NCBI RefSeq assembly: GCF_022968825.1
Contig: NZ_JALHKS010000002.1
Location: 496,001-560,000 of the forward strand
Length of the DNA stretch: 64,000 bases
Direction: 5' to 3'
Source of the DNA: Chryseobacterium salipaludis
GTDB taxonomy: Bacteria; Bacteroidota; Bacteroidia; Flavobacteriales; Weeksellaceae
Below are positions 44,221 through 52,447 of the stretch, in pieces (position 1 is the first letter of the stretch; every line of letters begins with the position of its first letter). A model generated the notes under the pieces. That model did no database searches and had not been told where the DNA came from. It saw nothing but the letters and a program-made list of their open reading frames with translations. The translations under genes were made by a program, and so were the position numbers.

Positions 44221-44562
44221 GTTTAAGGAAGATGTTTTTTATCATTTGTTCAAAAGATGTTCGGCATTAAAAGCTACGAACGCAAAGGCGCTTCGCTCAG
44301 CAACCTGCGGCAAAGTATACAAAAATTGTAGAGCAGTGCCTTGCTAAATGCAATGCCCTCGCGTCCTTTTCATTAAAGAGAAGTTTAAAGTTGTCCATAG
44401 CGTTCTTAGCGTTAAAAGAATTATAGCGTAATCTTAACCGTATTCCAAGCGTATTTGAGGGAAAACCAGCACGAATTGTCCAGCTTCTTGACAATCTGTC
44501 AGTTTCGTCGGAATGGTGTTCAATTTGAAAAGCTATCGGCATTAATAAAAAACATTTTAAAG
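44221..44562. other. Intergenic region with repeat-like sequence and dyads before htpG
   Basis: The stretch 44270-44440 holds low-information, repeat-like phrases (ACGAACGCAAAGG, GCGTTCTTAGCGTTAAAA) that look like remnants of a dispersed repeat. Near the gene are two overlapping inverted repeats: ATTGTC...GACAAT (44475-44480 / 44490-44495) and TGACA-ATC-TGTCA (44489-44501), 62 bases or more before htpG. These could be a heat-shock control site; no standard -7 TAnnTTTG is seen next to them. Confidence 0.4.
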
Positions 44563-46458
44563 ATGACAAAAGGAAATATTAATGTATCGGTGGAAAATAT
44601 TTTTCCGCTTATTAAAAAGTTTCTCTACAGTGATCACGAAATCTTCCTGCGCGAACTGATTTCCAACGCCACGGATGCCACACTGAAACTAAAGCACCTC
44701 ACCACCATCGGTGAAGCAAAAGTGGAGTATGGTAACCCGATGATTGAAGTTAAAATAGATAAGGAAAATAAAACACTCACCATCTCAGACCAGGGAATCG
44801 GGATGACCGGTGAGGAGGTCGAAAAATATATCAATCAGGTTGCTTTTTCCGGTGCCGAAGAGTTTCTGGAGAAATATAAAGACTCCGCCAAAGATGCCGG
44901 AATTATCGGACACTTTGGACTTGGCTTTTATTCTGCCTTCATGGTAGCCGAGAAAGTGGAAATCCTGACCAAGTCATACAAAGATGCGCCGGCGGTGCGC
45001 TGGACCTGCGATGGCAGCCCGGAATATATGCTGGAGGAGACGACAGATAAAGCGGACCGCGGTACGGAAATCACTCTGCACATCGCTGAAGATTCCACTG
45101 AATTTTTGGAAGAATCGCGTATTCGTGAACTACTGTTGAAGTATAACAAATTTATGCCGGTGCCGATTAAGTTCGGAACCAAAACAGAAACGCTTCCCCT
45201 CCCGGAAGATTCCGCTGATGACGCAAAACCCGAAACGGTAACCGTCGACAATATCATCAATAATCCAAACCCGGCCTGGACCAAAGCGCCGAGCGAGTTA
45301 AAAGATGAAGATTACAAAGCCTTCTATCATGAACTGTACCCGATGCAGTTTGAGGAGCCTTTATTTCACATTCACCTAAATGTGGATTATCCCTTCAACC
45401 TGACCGGAATTCTGTATTTCCCGAAACTGAGCAACAACCTGAACATTGAGAAAGACAAAATTCAGCTTTACCAAAATCAGGTGTTCGTCACCGACGAGGT
45501 AAAAGGCATTGTACCGGATTTCCTGATGCTGCTGCGCGGTGTTATTGATTCGCCGGATATTCCGCTTAACGTTTCCCGTTCCTATCTGCAGGCCGACGGT
45601 GCCGTGAAGAAGATTTCCTCTTATATCACCAAGAAAGTGGCAGATAAGATGGTGTCGCTGATTAATGACAACCGCGAGGAATATGAAAAGAAATGGAATG
45701 ATATCAAAGTGGTCATCGAATACGGAATGATTTCCGAAGATAAATTCTACGAAAGATCCGATAAGTTTGCCCTGTACCCGACCACCGATGGCCAGTATTT
45801 CCTTTGGAATGAACTGCAAGAAAAGTTCAAGGAAAACCAAACCGACAAGAACGGTAATTTCGTACTGTTATACGCGACCAATGCAGATGAACAGCACAGT
45901 TATATCCAGGCTGCAAAAGATAAAGGATATGAGGTGTTGCTGTTCGATTCACCGATTGCACCACACCTGATGCAGAAGCTGGAAACCTCAAAAGAGAAAA
46001 TTTCTTTCGCGAGAGTCGATGCAGACCATATCAACAATCTGATCAAAAAAGAAGATTCCGCTATTTCCAAACTGACCGATGATGAAAAAGAATCACTCAA
46101 GAAAAATGTGGAAGAAGCGGTGAACGATACCAAGTTTACGGTTCAGGTGGAAGATCTGGACAGCACGGAAGCACCGTTCCTGATTACCCAGCCTGAGTTT
46201 ATGCGTCGTATGAAAGACATGCAAGCGACCGGCGGCGGTGGCGGTATGTTTGGCATGGGGGGCTTTCCGGAAATGTATAATCTGGTGGTGAACTCCAACA
46301 GTGACCTGGCCGGCGAAATCCTGAAGGACGAAAACGCTGAAGAGAAAAACAACAAGATCAAATATGCGCTGGATCTGGCAAAACTTTCCCAGAACCTGCT
46401 AAAAGGAAAAGACCTTACCGATTTTATCCAAAGAAGCTACGCGCAATTGAGCAAGTAA
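44563..46458 (+). CDS. htpG: Molecular chaperone HtpG (Hsp90)
   Basis: A 631-residue Hsp90. ATG 44563 (MTKGNINVSVENIFPLIKKF) is chosen since HtpG begins just before FPLIKK; the earlier start adds 36 unrelated residues. The ATP-binding domain has ELISNATDA, DQGIGMT, and GHFGLGFYSAFMVA; the middle domain has the catalytic-Arg region NVSRSYLQ; and the C-terminal dimer domain follows after a Gly/Met-rich linker (GGGGGMFGMGGF). A terminator follows. Confidence 0.95.
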   Translation: MTKGNINVSVENIFPLIKKFLYSDHEIFLRELISNATDATLKLKHLTTIGEAKVEYGNPMIEVKIDKENKTLTISDQGIGMTGEEVEKYINQVAFSGAEEFLEKYKDSAKDAGIIGHFGLGFYSAFMVAEKVEILTKSYKDAPAVRWTCDGSPEYMLEETTDKADRGTEITLHIAEDSTEFLEESRIRELLLKYNKFMPVPIKFGTKTETLPLPEDSADDAKPETVTVDNIINNPNPAWTKAPSELKDEDYKAFYHELYPMQFEEPLFHIHLNVDYPFNLTGILYFPKLSNNLNIEKDKIQLYQNQVFVTDEVKGIVPDFLMLLRGVIDSPDIPLNVSRSYLQADGAVKKISSYITKKVADKMVSLINDNREEYEKKWNDIKVVIEYGMISEDKFYERSDKFALYPTTDGQYFLWNELQEKFKENQTDKNGNFVLLYATNADEQHSYIQAAKDKGYEVLLFDSPIAPHLMQKLETSKEKISFARVDADHINNLIKKEDSAISKLTDDEKESLKKNVEEAVNDTKFTVQVEDLDSTEAPFLITQPEFMRRMKDMQATGGGGGMFGMGGFPEMYNLVVNSNSDLAGEILKDENAEEKNNKIKYALDLAKLSQNLLKGKDLTDFIQRSYAQLSK

Positions 46459-46490
46459 TTCTTCAAGACTAATTATTTTTTTCATGATAG

Positions 46491-46521
46491 AGCTGCACTG
46501 GTGAACGGTGCAGCTTTTTCT
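46491..46521 (+). terminator. Terminator of htpG
   Basis: Stem AGCTGCAC/GTGCAGCT with a TGGTGAACG loop and a TTTTTCTTT tail. Confidence 0.88.
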
Positions 46522-46676
46522 TTGCATAACAAACTGACATATTATGTATTAAATACAATCAAAGGAAATGCTTGAATATGTTTTAATCAGAACCGTGCCT
46601 AAAGCGTAGCAAAAAAAGCAAGGTGTAGACTTCAGAACCTGTTTATTTTTCTTATTATTACAAAAAGTTTCAAAAT

Positions 46677-48773
46677 ATGAAAAAAGCAGTACTCTTTCTG
46701 TTGGGGTTGAGCCCCTTGCTCGCACTGGCTCAGTCACAACAAAAACTTAGTGCCGAATTTGCAGCTCAGAACAGAGCCAACCAACAAAAATATGATCAGC
46801 TACTACTAAGCACCAGAAAAAATGTAAAGCCGGATGCGGTTTCCCAAGAGAAGGCTACCTTGGCTGGTTTCGCCGGGAAAATTCCTGTCTTTCTGGAATC
46901 ATCTGACCGTCGGGCCAACAACAGTGCAAATGTGACTGCTCTGCAAAACGGCACACTTCCCGGACTAAACGGTGTTAAACTTGAAGGAAATGGGATTAAC
47001 ATTCTGGTCATGGATGGTGGCCGCATCTTTGAAAAACATGTAGAATTCGGAGCAGTTAATGGTGTGCCAGCTGTTCAAAGAGTAGAAGATAAAGAGAATG
47101 GTGCAGCCTATTATTCAAGCCATGCAACCAATGTGGCTGGAATTATCGGCGCAGAAGGCATTGGTAATTTTGGACCTCCATACGGAGCAAAAGGTGTTAT
47201 AGGTGTCCTTCCAAAATCCACTTTTGATAGTTATACGTTTTATACTACGCCTTCAGGAAATAACTACGTAAAACTTAATGATGCCAGTACGGCAAATATT
47301 TCAAATCATTCCTACGGAATCAATTTGGGCTGGACTTATGTTTCTACGCCCAACAGTATCTATCCCACAGCAGGCTATTATTGGCTCGCAAATTATGAGT
47401 TAAATAATCTTGACACCTATTCAGGAAGCTATTTTGATCAGGATGCCGCTTTTGATAAAATTGTATATAACAATCCTAATCATATTGTTGTTAAGTCTGC
47501 CGGAAATTACTACGGCATCGGTCCGAAACCTGGCGATAAAGCATACAAGTTCGATGAAACGCTCGAAAAATATGTTCTTTTTGAACCGGGAGATGTATTA
47601 CCTGCAAAGAACTGTAGCAAGGGATATTACTGCATCGGCTGGGGATCCTTGGCCAAAAACATCATTGTTGTTGGCGCCACTGAGCAACTTGGTACTAACA
47701 ATAATGAATATACGGAGCCAGGAGATGTGTTGAAAGCAAGCTACAGCAGCGCCGGTCCGCGCCGTGATGGTGCTATTAAGCCGGATATCAGCGCGGTAGG
47801 CTCTATGCATGCTGTTGCCAACTTTACTTCTACTATCTTATTTAATGAATATGCGATTAATAGTGGCACCTCTTTCTCTGCTCCTGTGGTCACAGGTATA
47901 GCCGGTGCTGTCACCGAACTTACCCGAAACCTGAAAGGGGAGGCGGATTTTATTTACAAAGCGGATGAAATGAAAGCCTTGCTCACACATACAGCGAATG
48001 ATGTAGGAAATGAGGGTCCGGATGTCTGGTATGGCTGGGGATTCGTTGATGCCGGTAAAGCAGCTACGGCCGTCATCGAAAAAGAAGCTGGCAAAACTTT
48101 ATTTGAGAGAAAAAATCTCACCAGCGGCAGCGCCCAATCGGTGGAAGTCTTTGCAGAAGGCGGGAAACCATTAAAAGCTTCTATTTCCTGGGTAGATCCG
48201 GCAGCGGAACCTTTTGAAACAGATGAGCAACTGCAGAATGACTTGTCCTCCCGTTTAGTTAACGATCTGGATTTGCGTATCACTGATACGACCACCAATG
48301 AAACGTATTTCCCGTGGCGACTCAATCCCAATGCGCCGATGGAACTTGCCACCAAAGGAGATAACACTGTAGACAATGTAGAGCAGGTCCTGCTGGATAA
48401 TCCGGTCGCAGGCCGGAAATACCGCATTGAAGTGTCCAACAAAGGAACGCTAAAGGATCAGGATGACAACGCTACGACACAAAACTACGCCCTGCTCGTC
48501 ACCGGTATTGTACCTGAAAGTGCGCTGGCTTCTGTTGAAGTTTCCAAAGAAACCGTAACGGTGTACCCAACCGTGGTGCAATCAGAAGTGAATGTACTGA
48601 TTCCGGGCAAAGCAGAATCGATTGAAATGTATGATATGGCCGGCAAGCGCGTGCTGAACATTCGTGCCAAGGCGTACCAGACAGTAGATGTCAGCCGACT
48701 GCCTGCGGGAATGTACATTATCAAAGTGGTAGCAGATGGGCAAACCGTTACCAAGAAGATTATTAAGAAGTAA
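46677..48773 (+). CDS. Subtilisin-like (S8) protease secreted by the type IX system
   Basis: A 698-residue exported protease: signal peptide MKKAVLFLLGLSPLLALAQ, S8 domain with catalytic Asp in LVMDGGRI, His in YSSHATNVAGII and Ser in SGTSFSAPVVTG, a beta-sandwich domain after residue 480, and a C-terminal T9SS type A sorting domain (VYPTVVQSEVNV ... LPAGMYIIKVV ... TVTKKIIKK). It should be exported by Sec, then moved across the outer membrane by the Por system with removal of the C-terminal domain. Confidence 0.93.
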   Translation: MKKAVLFLLGLSPLLALAQSQQKLSAEFAAQNRANQQKYDQLLLSTRKNVKPDAVSQEKATLAGFAGKIPVFLESSDRRANNSANVTALQNGTLPGLNGVKLEGNGINILVMDGGRIFEKHVEFGAVNGVPAVQRVEDKENGAAYYSSHATNVAGIIGAEGIGNFGPPYGAKGVIGVLPKSTFDSYTFYTTPSGNNYVKLNDASTANISNHSYGINLGWTYVSTPNSIYPTAGYYWLANYELNNLDTYSGSYFDQDAAFDKIVYNNPNHIVVKSAGNYYGIGPKPGDKAYKFDETLEKYVLFEPGDVLPAKNCSKGYYCIGWGSLAKNIIVVGATEQLGTNNNEYTEPGDVLKASYSSAGPRRDGAIKPDISAVGSMHAVANFTSTILFNEYAINSGTSFSAPVVTGIAGAVTELTRNLKGEADFIYKADEMKALLTHTANDVGNEGPDVWYGWGFVDAGKAATAVIEKEAGKTLFERKNLTSGSAQSVEVFAEGGKPLKASISWVDPAAEPFETDEQLQNDLSSRLVNDLDLRITDTTTNETYFPWRLNPNAPMELATKGDNTVDNVEQVLLDNPVAGRKYRIEVSNKGTLKDQDDNATTQNYALLVTGIVPESALASVEVSKETVTVYPTVVQSEVNVLIPGKAESIEMYDMAGKRVLNIRAKAYQTVDVSRLPAGMYIIKVVADGQTVTKKIIKK

Positions 48774-48790
48774 AGTATAACATCACAACG

Positions 48791-48819
48791 AAAATCCCTG
48801 CTGCGCGCAGGGGTTTTTG
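48791..48819 (+). terminator. Terminator of the S8 protease gene
   Basis: Stem AAATCCCTGC/GCAGGGGTTT (one wobble) followed by TTGC; A-rich on the other side. Confidence 0.75.
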
Positions 48820-48881
48820 CTTCAAAATCAGAAAAAACTCGGTGGCATTCTTTTAGCCGTTACTCCCGATAAATACCACAA

Positions 48882-49163
48882 ATGAAAGTCCTGACCCTCA
48901 TCACCATAATTATCACAACACTTATGGCCTGCAATTCCAATAAAAAACCAAGTCTCGCCGAGGATCTGCAAAAGCAGCACGAGGAGAATTTACGAAAATT
49001 TGACAGTCTCCACGGTGGAGACCTCACAGAAGCCGAAAAGCGTCAGCGAGACAGCCTCGCGGGCTATATCGGTAACCAGCCTGTCTTTCACCAGTCTCAT
49101 GGCGAGATGACGACGCCGATCGAGGAAATTAAACCGAAGTCGGAAAAACCGAAAAAGAAGTAA
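48882..49163 (+). CDS. Small lipoprotein of unknown function
   Basis: A 93-residue protein with a lipoprotein signal (MKVLTLITIIITTLMAC; lipobox LMAC). The mature part is very charged and helical (EDLQKQHEENLRKFDSLHGG, EAEKRQRDSLAGYIG). No family is assigned. Convergent with the alkyltransferase-like gene, 13 bases apart. Confidence 0.7.
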   Translation: MKVLTLITIIITTLMACNSNKKPSLAEDLQKQHEENLRKFDSLHGGDLTEAEKRQRDSLAGYIGNQPVFHQSHGEMTTPIEEIKPKSEKPKKK

Positions 49164-49176
49164 GAATAGTTACTGC

Positions 49177-49485
49177 TTAAGGAATATCTTCAATCTCTTC
49201 CAGCGGATTCCAAAACACGGTTTCGAAATTCCGGACACGGTAGTTCTCGACTTCTAAACCTTCGCTGCGCAAAATTTCAGCATGCGGCATCACCGCAATC
49301 CGGCCACCGGCGCCAATCACGCGCTGAACCGGAACGTCTGCCGGCGCATGACCCATGGCCTGTCCTACATGTCTCGCGTGGTGCGGATATCCCACGGCGG
49401 TAGCAATAGCACCATAGGTCGTGACTTTTCCGCGCGGAATCATCCGGGTAATCTCATAAATATGTTTTCGGAAGAGTGGATCCAT
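49177..49485 (-). CDS. Alkyltransferase-like protein (ATL)
   Basis: A 102-residue protein like the DNA-binding domain of O6-alkylguanine-DNA alkyltransferase: RKHIYEITRMIPRGKVTTYGAIA, HHARHVGQAMG. The active-site Cys of the PCHRV motif is replaced (VPVQRVIGAGG), so it cannot accept the alkyl group. ATL proteins bind O6-alkylguanine lesions and pass them to nucleotide excision repair. Confidence 0.88.
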   Translation of the reverse strand: MDPLFRKHIYEITRMIPRGKVTTYGAIATAVGYPHHARHVGQAMGHAPADVPVQRVIGAGGRIAVMPHAEILRSEGLEVENYRVRNFETVFWNPLEEIEDIP

Positions 49486-49580
49486 AACCTAAAGGTACAG
49501 GTTTTATCAAAACACAATTGCTAATCTTGGTCGGAATTTTCTATAAATGGTTAGAAACGGTCAGAGTCGAGTTCATATAA

Positions 49581-49700
49581 GCCCGAAGGGCTGACATTAT
49601 TCTAGAGCTGACATTATTCTAGGGCTAATATAATTGTAGAATAAAACAATTAAACATCGCAACAAAGCCCGAAGGGCTGAAATTATTATAGGGTTTTCAT
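49581..49700. repeat. Short GCCCGAAGGGCTGA repeats
   Basis: The 14-base unit occurs at 49581-49594 and 49667-49680, each followed by (C/A)ATTATT, with a degenerate third piece (AGCTGACATTATTCTAG, 49605-49621). The inner GCCC-GAA-GGGC can form a small hairpin. The 49486-50086 gap has no gene; besides these it holds the palindromes described next. Confidence 0.6.
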
Positions 49701-49744
49701 TATCATACACATTATTATGAGCACGGTGGGTCCGCCGCTGTATC

Positions 49745-49776
49745 TTTCGGCGCGGCGCGCAAGCGCCGCGCCGAAA
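49745..49776. repeat. GC-rich palindrome with GCAA loop
   Basis: Perfect 14-bp stem TTTCGGCGCGGCGC/GCGCCGCGCCGAAA closed by a GCAA tetraloop (a GNRA loop), so it is likely to fold as RNA. It stands at the left end of a longer repeat-like stretch that ends at about 50000. Confidence 0.7.
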
Positions 49777-49930
49777 AGAATGCCTGTTTATCTCGGCCTA
49801 AGACAAGGTTTCCATCGCGGCTATTTGGGAAAGGTCGTGCGATCTGGAAAAGAGGCAGAGCTCCCGAAATATGCCTTCGCAAGCTGATCCTTTCAGAAAA
49901 TAAACTTTCCTGCCACCATAGCCCGGAGTG

Positions 49931-49996
49931 AACGGCCTGTCTGAGCTCTGCCGCGCCGGCCACGGGCCGGCGCGGCAAGCGAGTAGTGAAAGCCGG
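49931..49996. repeat. Palindromic element A left of the deoxyhypusine-synthase-like gene
   Basis: Flank ACGGCCTGTCTGAGCTC, stem TGCCGCGCCGGC/GCCGGCGCGGCA (49949-49960 / 49966-49977), flank AAGCGAGTAGTGAAAGC. The whole unit reappears inverted at 51150-51211 on the other side of the gene at 50087-51061. Confidence 0.8.
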
Positions 49997-50086
49997 GCCA
50001 CCCTGCCGCAAAAGCGTATCCTCCCTGCTCCAAAAAAAATCGCCCTTCCGTGTCCGGAAAGGCGAATGTATCGAAGTGGGTAACGC

Positions 50087-51061
50087 TTACGAATTCTCCA
50101 GAATATACGAGAACATAAGTGGCGCACAAATCGTCGCATCACTCTCTACAATATATTTCGGGGTGTTGATGTCCAGTTTTCCCCACGTAATTTTTTCGTT
50201 CGGCACCGCACCGGAGTACGAACCGTAAGAGGTGGTCGAATCCGAAATCTGACAGAAATACGACCAGAACGGCGTATCGGTCATTTCAAGGTCCTGGTAC
50301 AGCATCGGCACCACGCAGATCGGGAAGTCACCAGCGATACCACCGCCCACCTGGAAGAAACCGATTCCTTTGCCGCTGCAGTTTTTCGGGTACCAGTCGG
50401 CCAGGAACATCATATATTCAATCCCGGATTTCATGGTGGATGGCTTCAGTTCGCCCTTGATGCAGTAGCTCGAGAAAATGTTCCCCATGGTGGAATCTTC
50501 CCAGCCCGGCACGACGATCGGCAGGTTCTTTTCCGCGGCGGCCAGCATCCAGGAGTTTTCTTTTGGGATTTCGTAATACTGCTCCAGTACGCCCGACAAC
50601 AGCATTTTGTACATATATTCATGCGGGAAATACCGCTCACCTTTTGCCTCTGCATCTTTCCAGATTTCTACGATGTGCTTTTGCAGCCTGCGGAAAGCTT
50701 CCTCCTCGGGAATGCAGGTATCCGTCACGCGGTTCAGGCCTTTTTCCAGCAGGTCCCATTCTTCCTGCGGCGTCAGATCGCGGTAGTTTGGCACGCGCAC
50801 ATAATGCGAATGCGCCACCAGGTTCATCAGATCCTCTTCCAGGTTGGCACCGGTACAGGAAATAATCTGTACTTTGTCCTGGCGGATCATCTCGGCCAGA
50901 ATCTTTCCGATTTCTGCGGTGGACATGGCCCCCGCCAGCGTAATCATCATTTTTCCGCCGTCTTTCAGGTGGGCCACATAGCCTTTGGAAGCGTCCACGA
51001 GTGCCGCCGAATTAAAATGCAGATAATATTTTTCGATAAAATCGGTGATGGGTTTATTCAT
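50087..51061 (-). CDS. Deoxyhypusine-synthase-like protein
   Basis: A 324-residue NAD-dependent enzyme of the deoxyhypusine synthase family. Visible are MITLAGAMSTAEIG, SCTGANLEEDL, VGGGIAGDFPI and the segment PNEKITWGKLD, whose Lys matches the catalytic lysine of the eukaryotic enzyme. In bacteria there is no eIF5A to modify; some homologues make homospermidine or other aminobutyl transfers, so the polyamine role here is an inference. Flanked on both sides by inverted palindromic elements. Confidence 0.85.
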   Translation of the reverse strand: MNKPITDFIEKYYLHFNSAALVDASKGYVAHLKDGGKMMITLAGAMSTAEIGKILAEMIRQDKVQIISCTGANLEEDLMNLVAHSHYVRVPNYRDLTPQEEWDLLEKGLNRVTDTCIPEEEAFRRLQKHIVEIWKDAEAKGERYFPHEYMYKMLLSGVLEQYYEIPKENSWMLAAAEKNLPIVVPGWEDSTMGNIFSSYCIKGELKPSTMKSGIEYMMFLADWYPKNCSGKGIGFFQVGGGIAGDFPICVVPMLYQDLEMTDTPFWSYFCQISDSTTSYGSYSGAVPNEKITWGKLDINTPKYIVESDATICAPLMFSYILENS

Positions 51062-51077
51062 AATTTTTCAGTTTAAG

Positions 51078-51085
51078 CAAAGATA
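51078..51085 (-). promoter_or_regulatory. -7 promoter element of the deoxyhypusine-synthase-like gene
   Basis: Minus-strand TATCTTTG matches TAnnTTTG, 17 bases before ATG 51061. Confidence 0.55.
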
Positions 51086-51149
51086 GTCAATTTAGGTAAT
51101 TTTTCTTTTCAGGAGCAGGCAGCGTGCACCGGTGCCGGGGAGCGGTCGC

Positions 51150-51211
51150 GCTTTCACTACTCGCTTGCCGCGCCGGCTACGGCCGGCGCGGCAGAGCTCA
51201 GACAGGCCGTT
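51150..51211. repeat. Palindromic element B, inverted copy of element A
   Basis: Reverse complement of 49931-49996: GCTTTCACTACTCGCT, stem TGCCGCGCCGGC/GCCGGCGCGGCA (51166-51177 / 51182-51193, TACG loop), GAGCTCAGACAGGCCGT. After it comes TCGCGGCTATTT, which also occurs near element A (49815-49826), in the same orientation. Confidence 0.8.
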
Positions 51212-51308
51212 CAATCGCGGCTATTTCGGACGGGCAGTTTGTTTCGGCAGGAATACTGATGTCTGTAAGAGAAGGACAAGTCCGCCTTTGCCAAGATGGT
51301 GAAAAAGC

Positions 51309-51330
51309 CGCGGCGCCCGAAGGCGCCGCG
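51309..51330. repeat. GC-rich palindrome with CGAA loop
   Basis: Perfect stem CGCGGCGCC/GGCGCCGCG with a CGAA loop, 29 bases past the araC-type gene stop on that gene's downstream side. Could end its transcription, although no T run follows on the minus strand beyond CTTTTTC. Confidence 0.6.
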
Positions 51331-51358
51331 AAAGGTTCTCTCTTCGATGAACACACCG

Positions 51359-52333
51359 TTATCTTTTCTTCATTTGTATCGGAGTAATCCCGAAAAACTT
51401 TTTAAAGGCCGCCGAAAAATTGGTGGCATCATTATAGCCCATTTTGCGGGCTACTTCATTCACATTCAGCTGATCATTTCGCAACAGTTTGCGGGCATAT
51501 TCCATCCGCTGCTGTGTTGAGTAGGAATGAACCGTGGTCTGGAAGATATCTTTGAAACCTGTGCGCAGATAATGTTCATTCAGTCCGGCTACCTGTGTAA
51601 GTTCCTGCATGGTGTAGGCGTGTTCCGGGTGCGCATCTATCATATTTTTAATTTCCCGGATCTTCCGTTCCGTACAGCAGTCTATGTTCAGGTTGTTATT
51701 GCGCACATTGCGGTACTGATCGATCTGCAGGAATAATAATTCATAAATCCTGTTTTCGATGGCCAGCCTTTTTAAGCCGGCTGCAGCTTGATTGTCAACT
51801 ATTTCTTCCAGCAGCAGGCTCATTTGCGGTGTAATGTTCAGGTTACGGCAGAACAGTACATCGTTTTTGTCCTGTGCCACCGAATTCAAGAAGGAATGAA
51901 ACAGTTCCTCCGGCAGATAACCGACAACGCGGTCCAGTTCCAGCGTGATCGTAATCACTTTTTGATTGTCACCGGTTTGCCAGGAATTGGTGTAGCCTTT
52001 CGCGGAGTAATAAAAGATATTATGCTGATTGCGGTTCAGCTGCAGCGGCCGTATACCGCTTTCAAAATTAAATTCAGTGGAAGAAGAGGTCAGAAATACC
52101 ATTTCGATCACCGGCCGGTCAGCGCGTACGTGAAAATCCACGTCAAGTTCTGTATCAATGGTAATTTCCGAGATACAGGCGTTAGATAAGGAGAGGATAA
52201 CGTTTTTATCCTGCACACCATCGGCAATATTGGTGCGCCGGGTTTCGTGAACTTCCAGAAAGGCTTGATTATCAGCTGGTCCGTTGACAACCGAAATTCC
52301 AGCCGGCGACGTACTCTCCACATGAATTTTCAT
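51359..52333 (-). CDS. AraC-family regulator of the siderophore locus
   Basis: A 324-residue protein. The N-terminal ~200 residues form a sensing domain; the end (about 225-324) is the AraC double helix-turn-helix: YTMQELTQVAGLNEHYLRTGFKDIFQTTVHSYSTQQRMEYA and VNEVARKMGYNDATNFSAAFKKFFGITP. The layout resembles PchR-type activators, which respond to the ferric siderophore. It is divergent from the TonB receptor gene, with 114 bases between them, so both are probably controlled from there. Confidence 0.88.
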   Translation of the reverse strand: MKIHVESTSPAGISVVNGPADNQAFLEVHETRRTNIADGVQDKNVILSLSNACISEITIDTELDVDFHVRADRPVIEMVFLTSSSTEFNFESGIRPLQLNRNQHNIFYYSAKGYTNSWQTGDNQKVITITLELDRVVGYLPEELFHSFLNSVAQDKNDVLFCRNLNITPQMSLLLEEIVDNQAAAGLKRLAIENRIYELLFLQIDQYRNVRNNNLNIDCCTERKIREIKNMIDAHPEHAYTMQELTQVAGLNEHYLRTGFKDIFQTTVHSYSTQQRMEYARKLLRNDQLNVNEVARKMGYNDATNFSAAFKKFFGITPIQMKKR

Positions 52334-52398
52334 AAACGTTGCTTTTTTTTCATCGAAAAGATTTGCTTTTTCATCTTTTCTTTCCCTCTAATAGATTT

Positions 52399-52406
52399 TA
52401 CTTTTG
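52399..52406 (+). promoter_or_regulatory. -7 promoter element of the siderophore operon
   Basis: TACTTTTG matches TAnnTTTG; TTTC at 52377-52380 is a possible -33 partner (18-base spacing). It is 42 bases before the receptor ATG. Confidence 0.55.
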
Positions 52407-52417
52407 CCGCATCAAAG

Positions 52418-52440
52418 TTATTTAAAATAATTCTAAATAA
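52418..52440 (+). promoter_or_regulatory. Fur-like dyad operator
   Basis: Inverted repeat TTATTTA (52418-52424) and TAAATAA (52434-52440) around a 9-base A/T-rich centre, lying between the -7 element and the start codon. Position and A/T-rich dyad form fit an iron-dependent repressor site such as Fur, but the match to a defined flavobacterial consensus could not be tested. Confidence 0.45.
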
Positions 52441-52447
52441 AAATTAC

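Noticed and set aside
49577-49700. Possible CRISPR array
   Set aside because: Only two full repeat units with unequal spacing and no cas genes; fits a dispersed repeat better.
50087-51061. Calling the gene homospermidine synthase
   Set aside because: Family membership is clear but the reaction cannot be told from the sequence alone, so the neutral name is kept.
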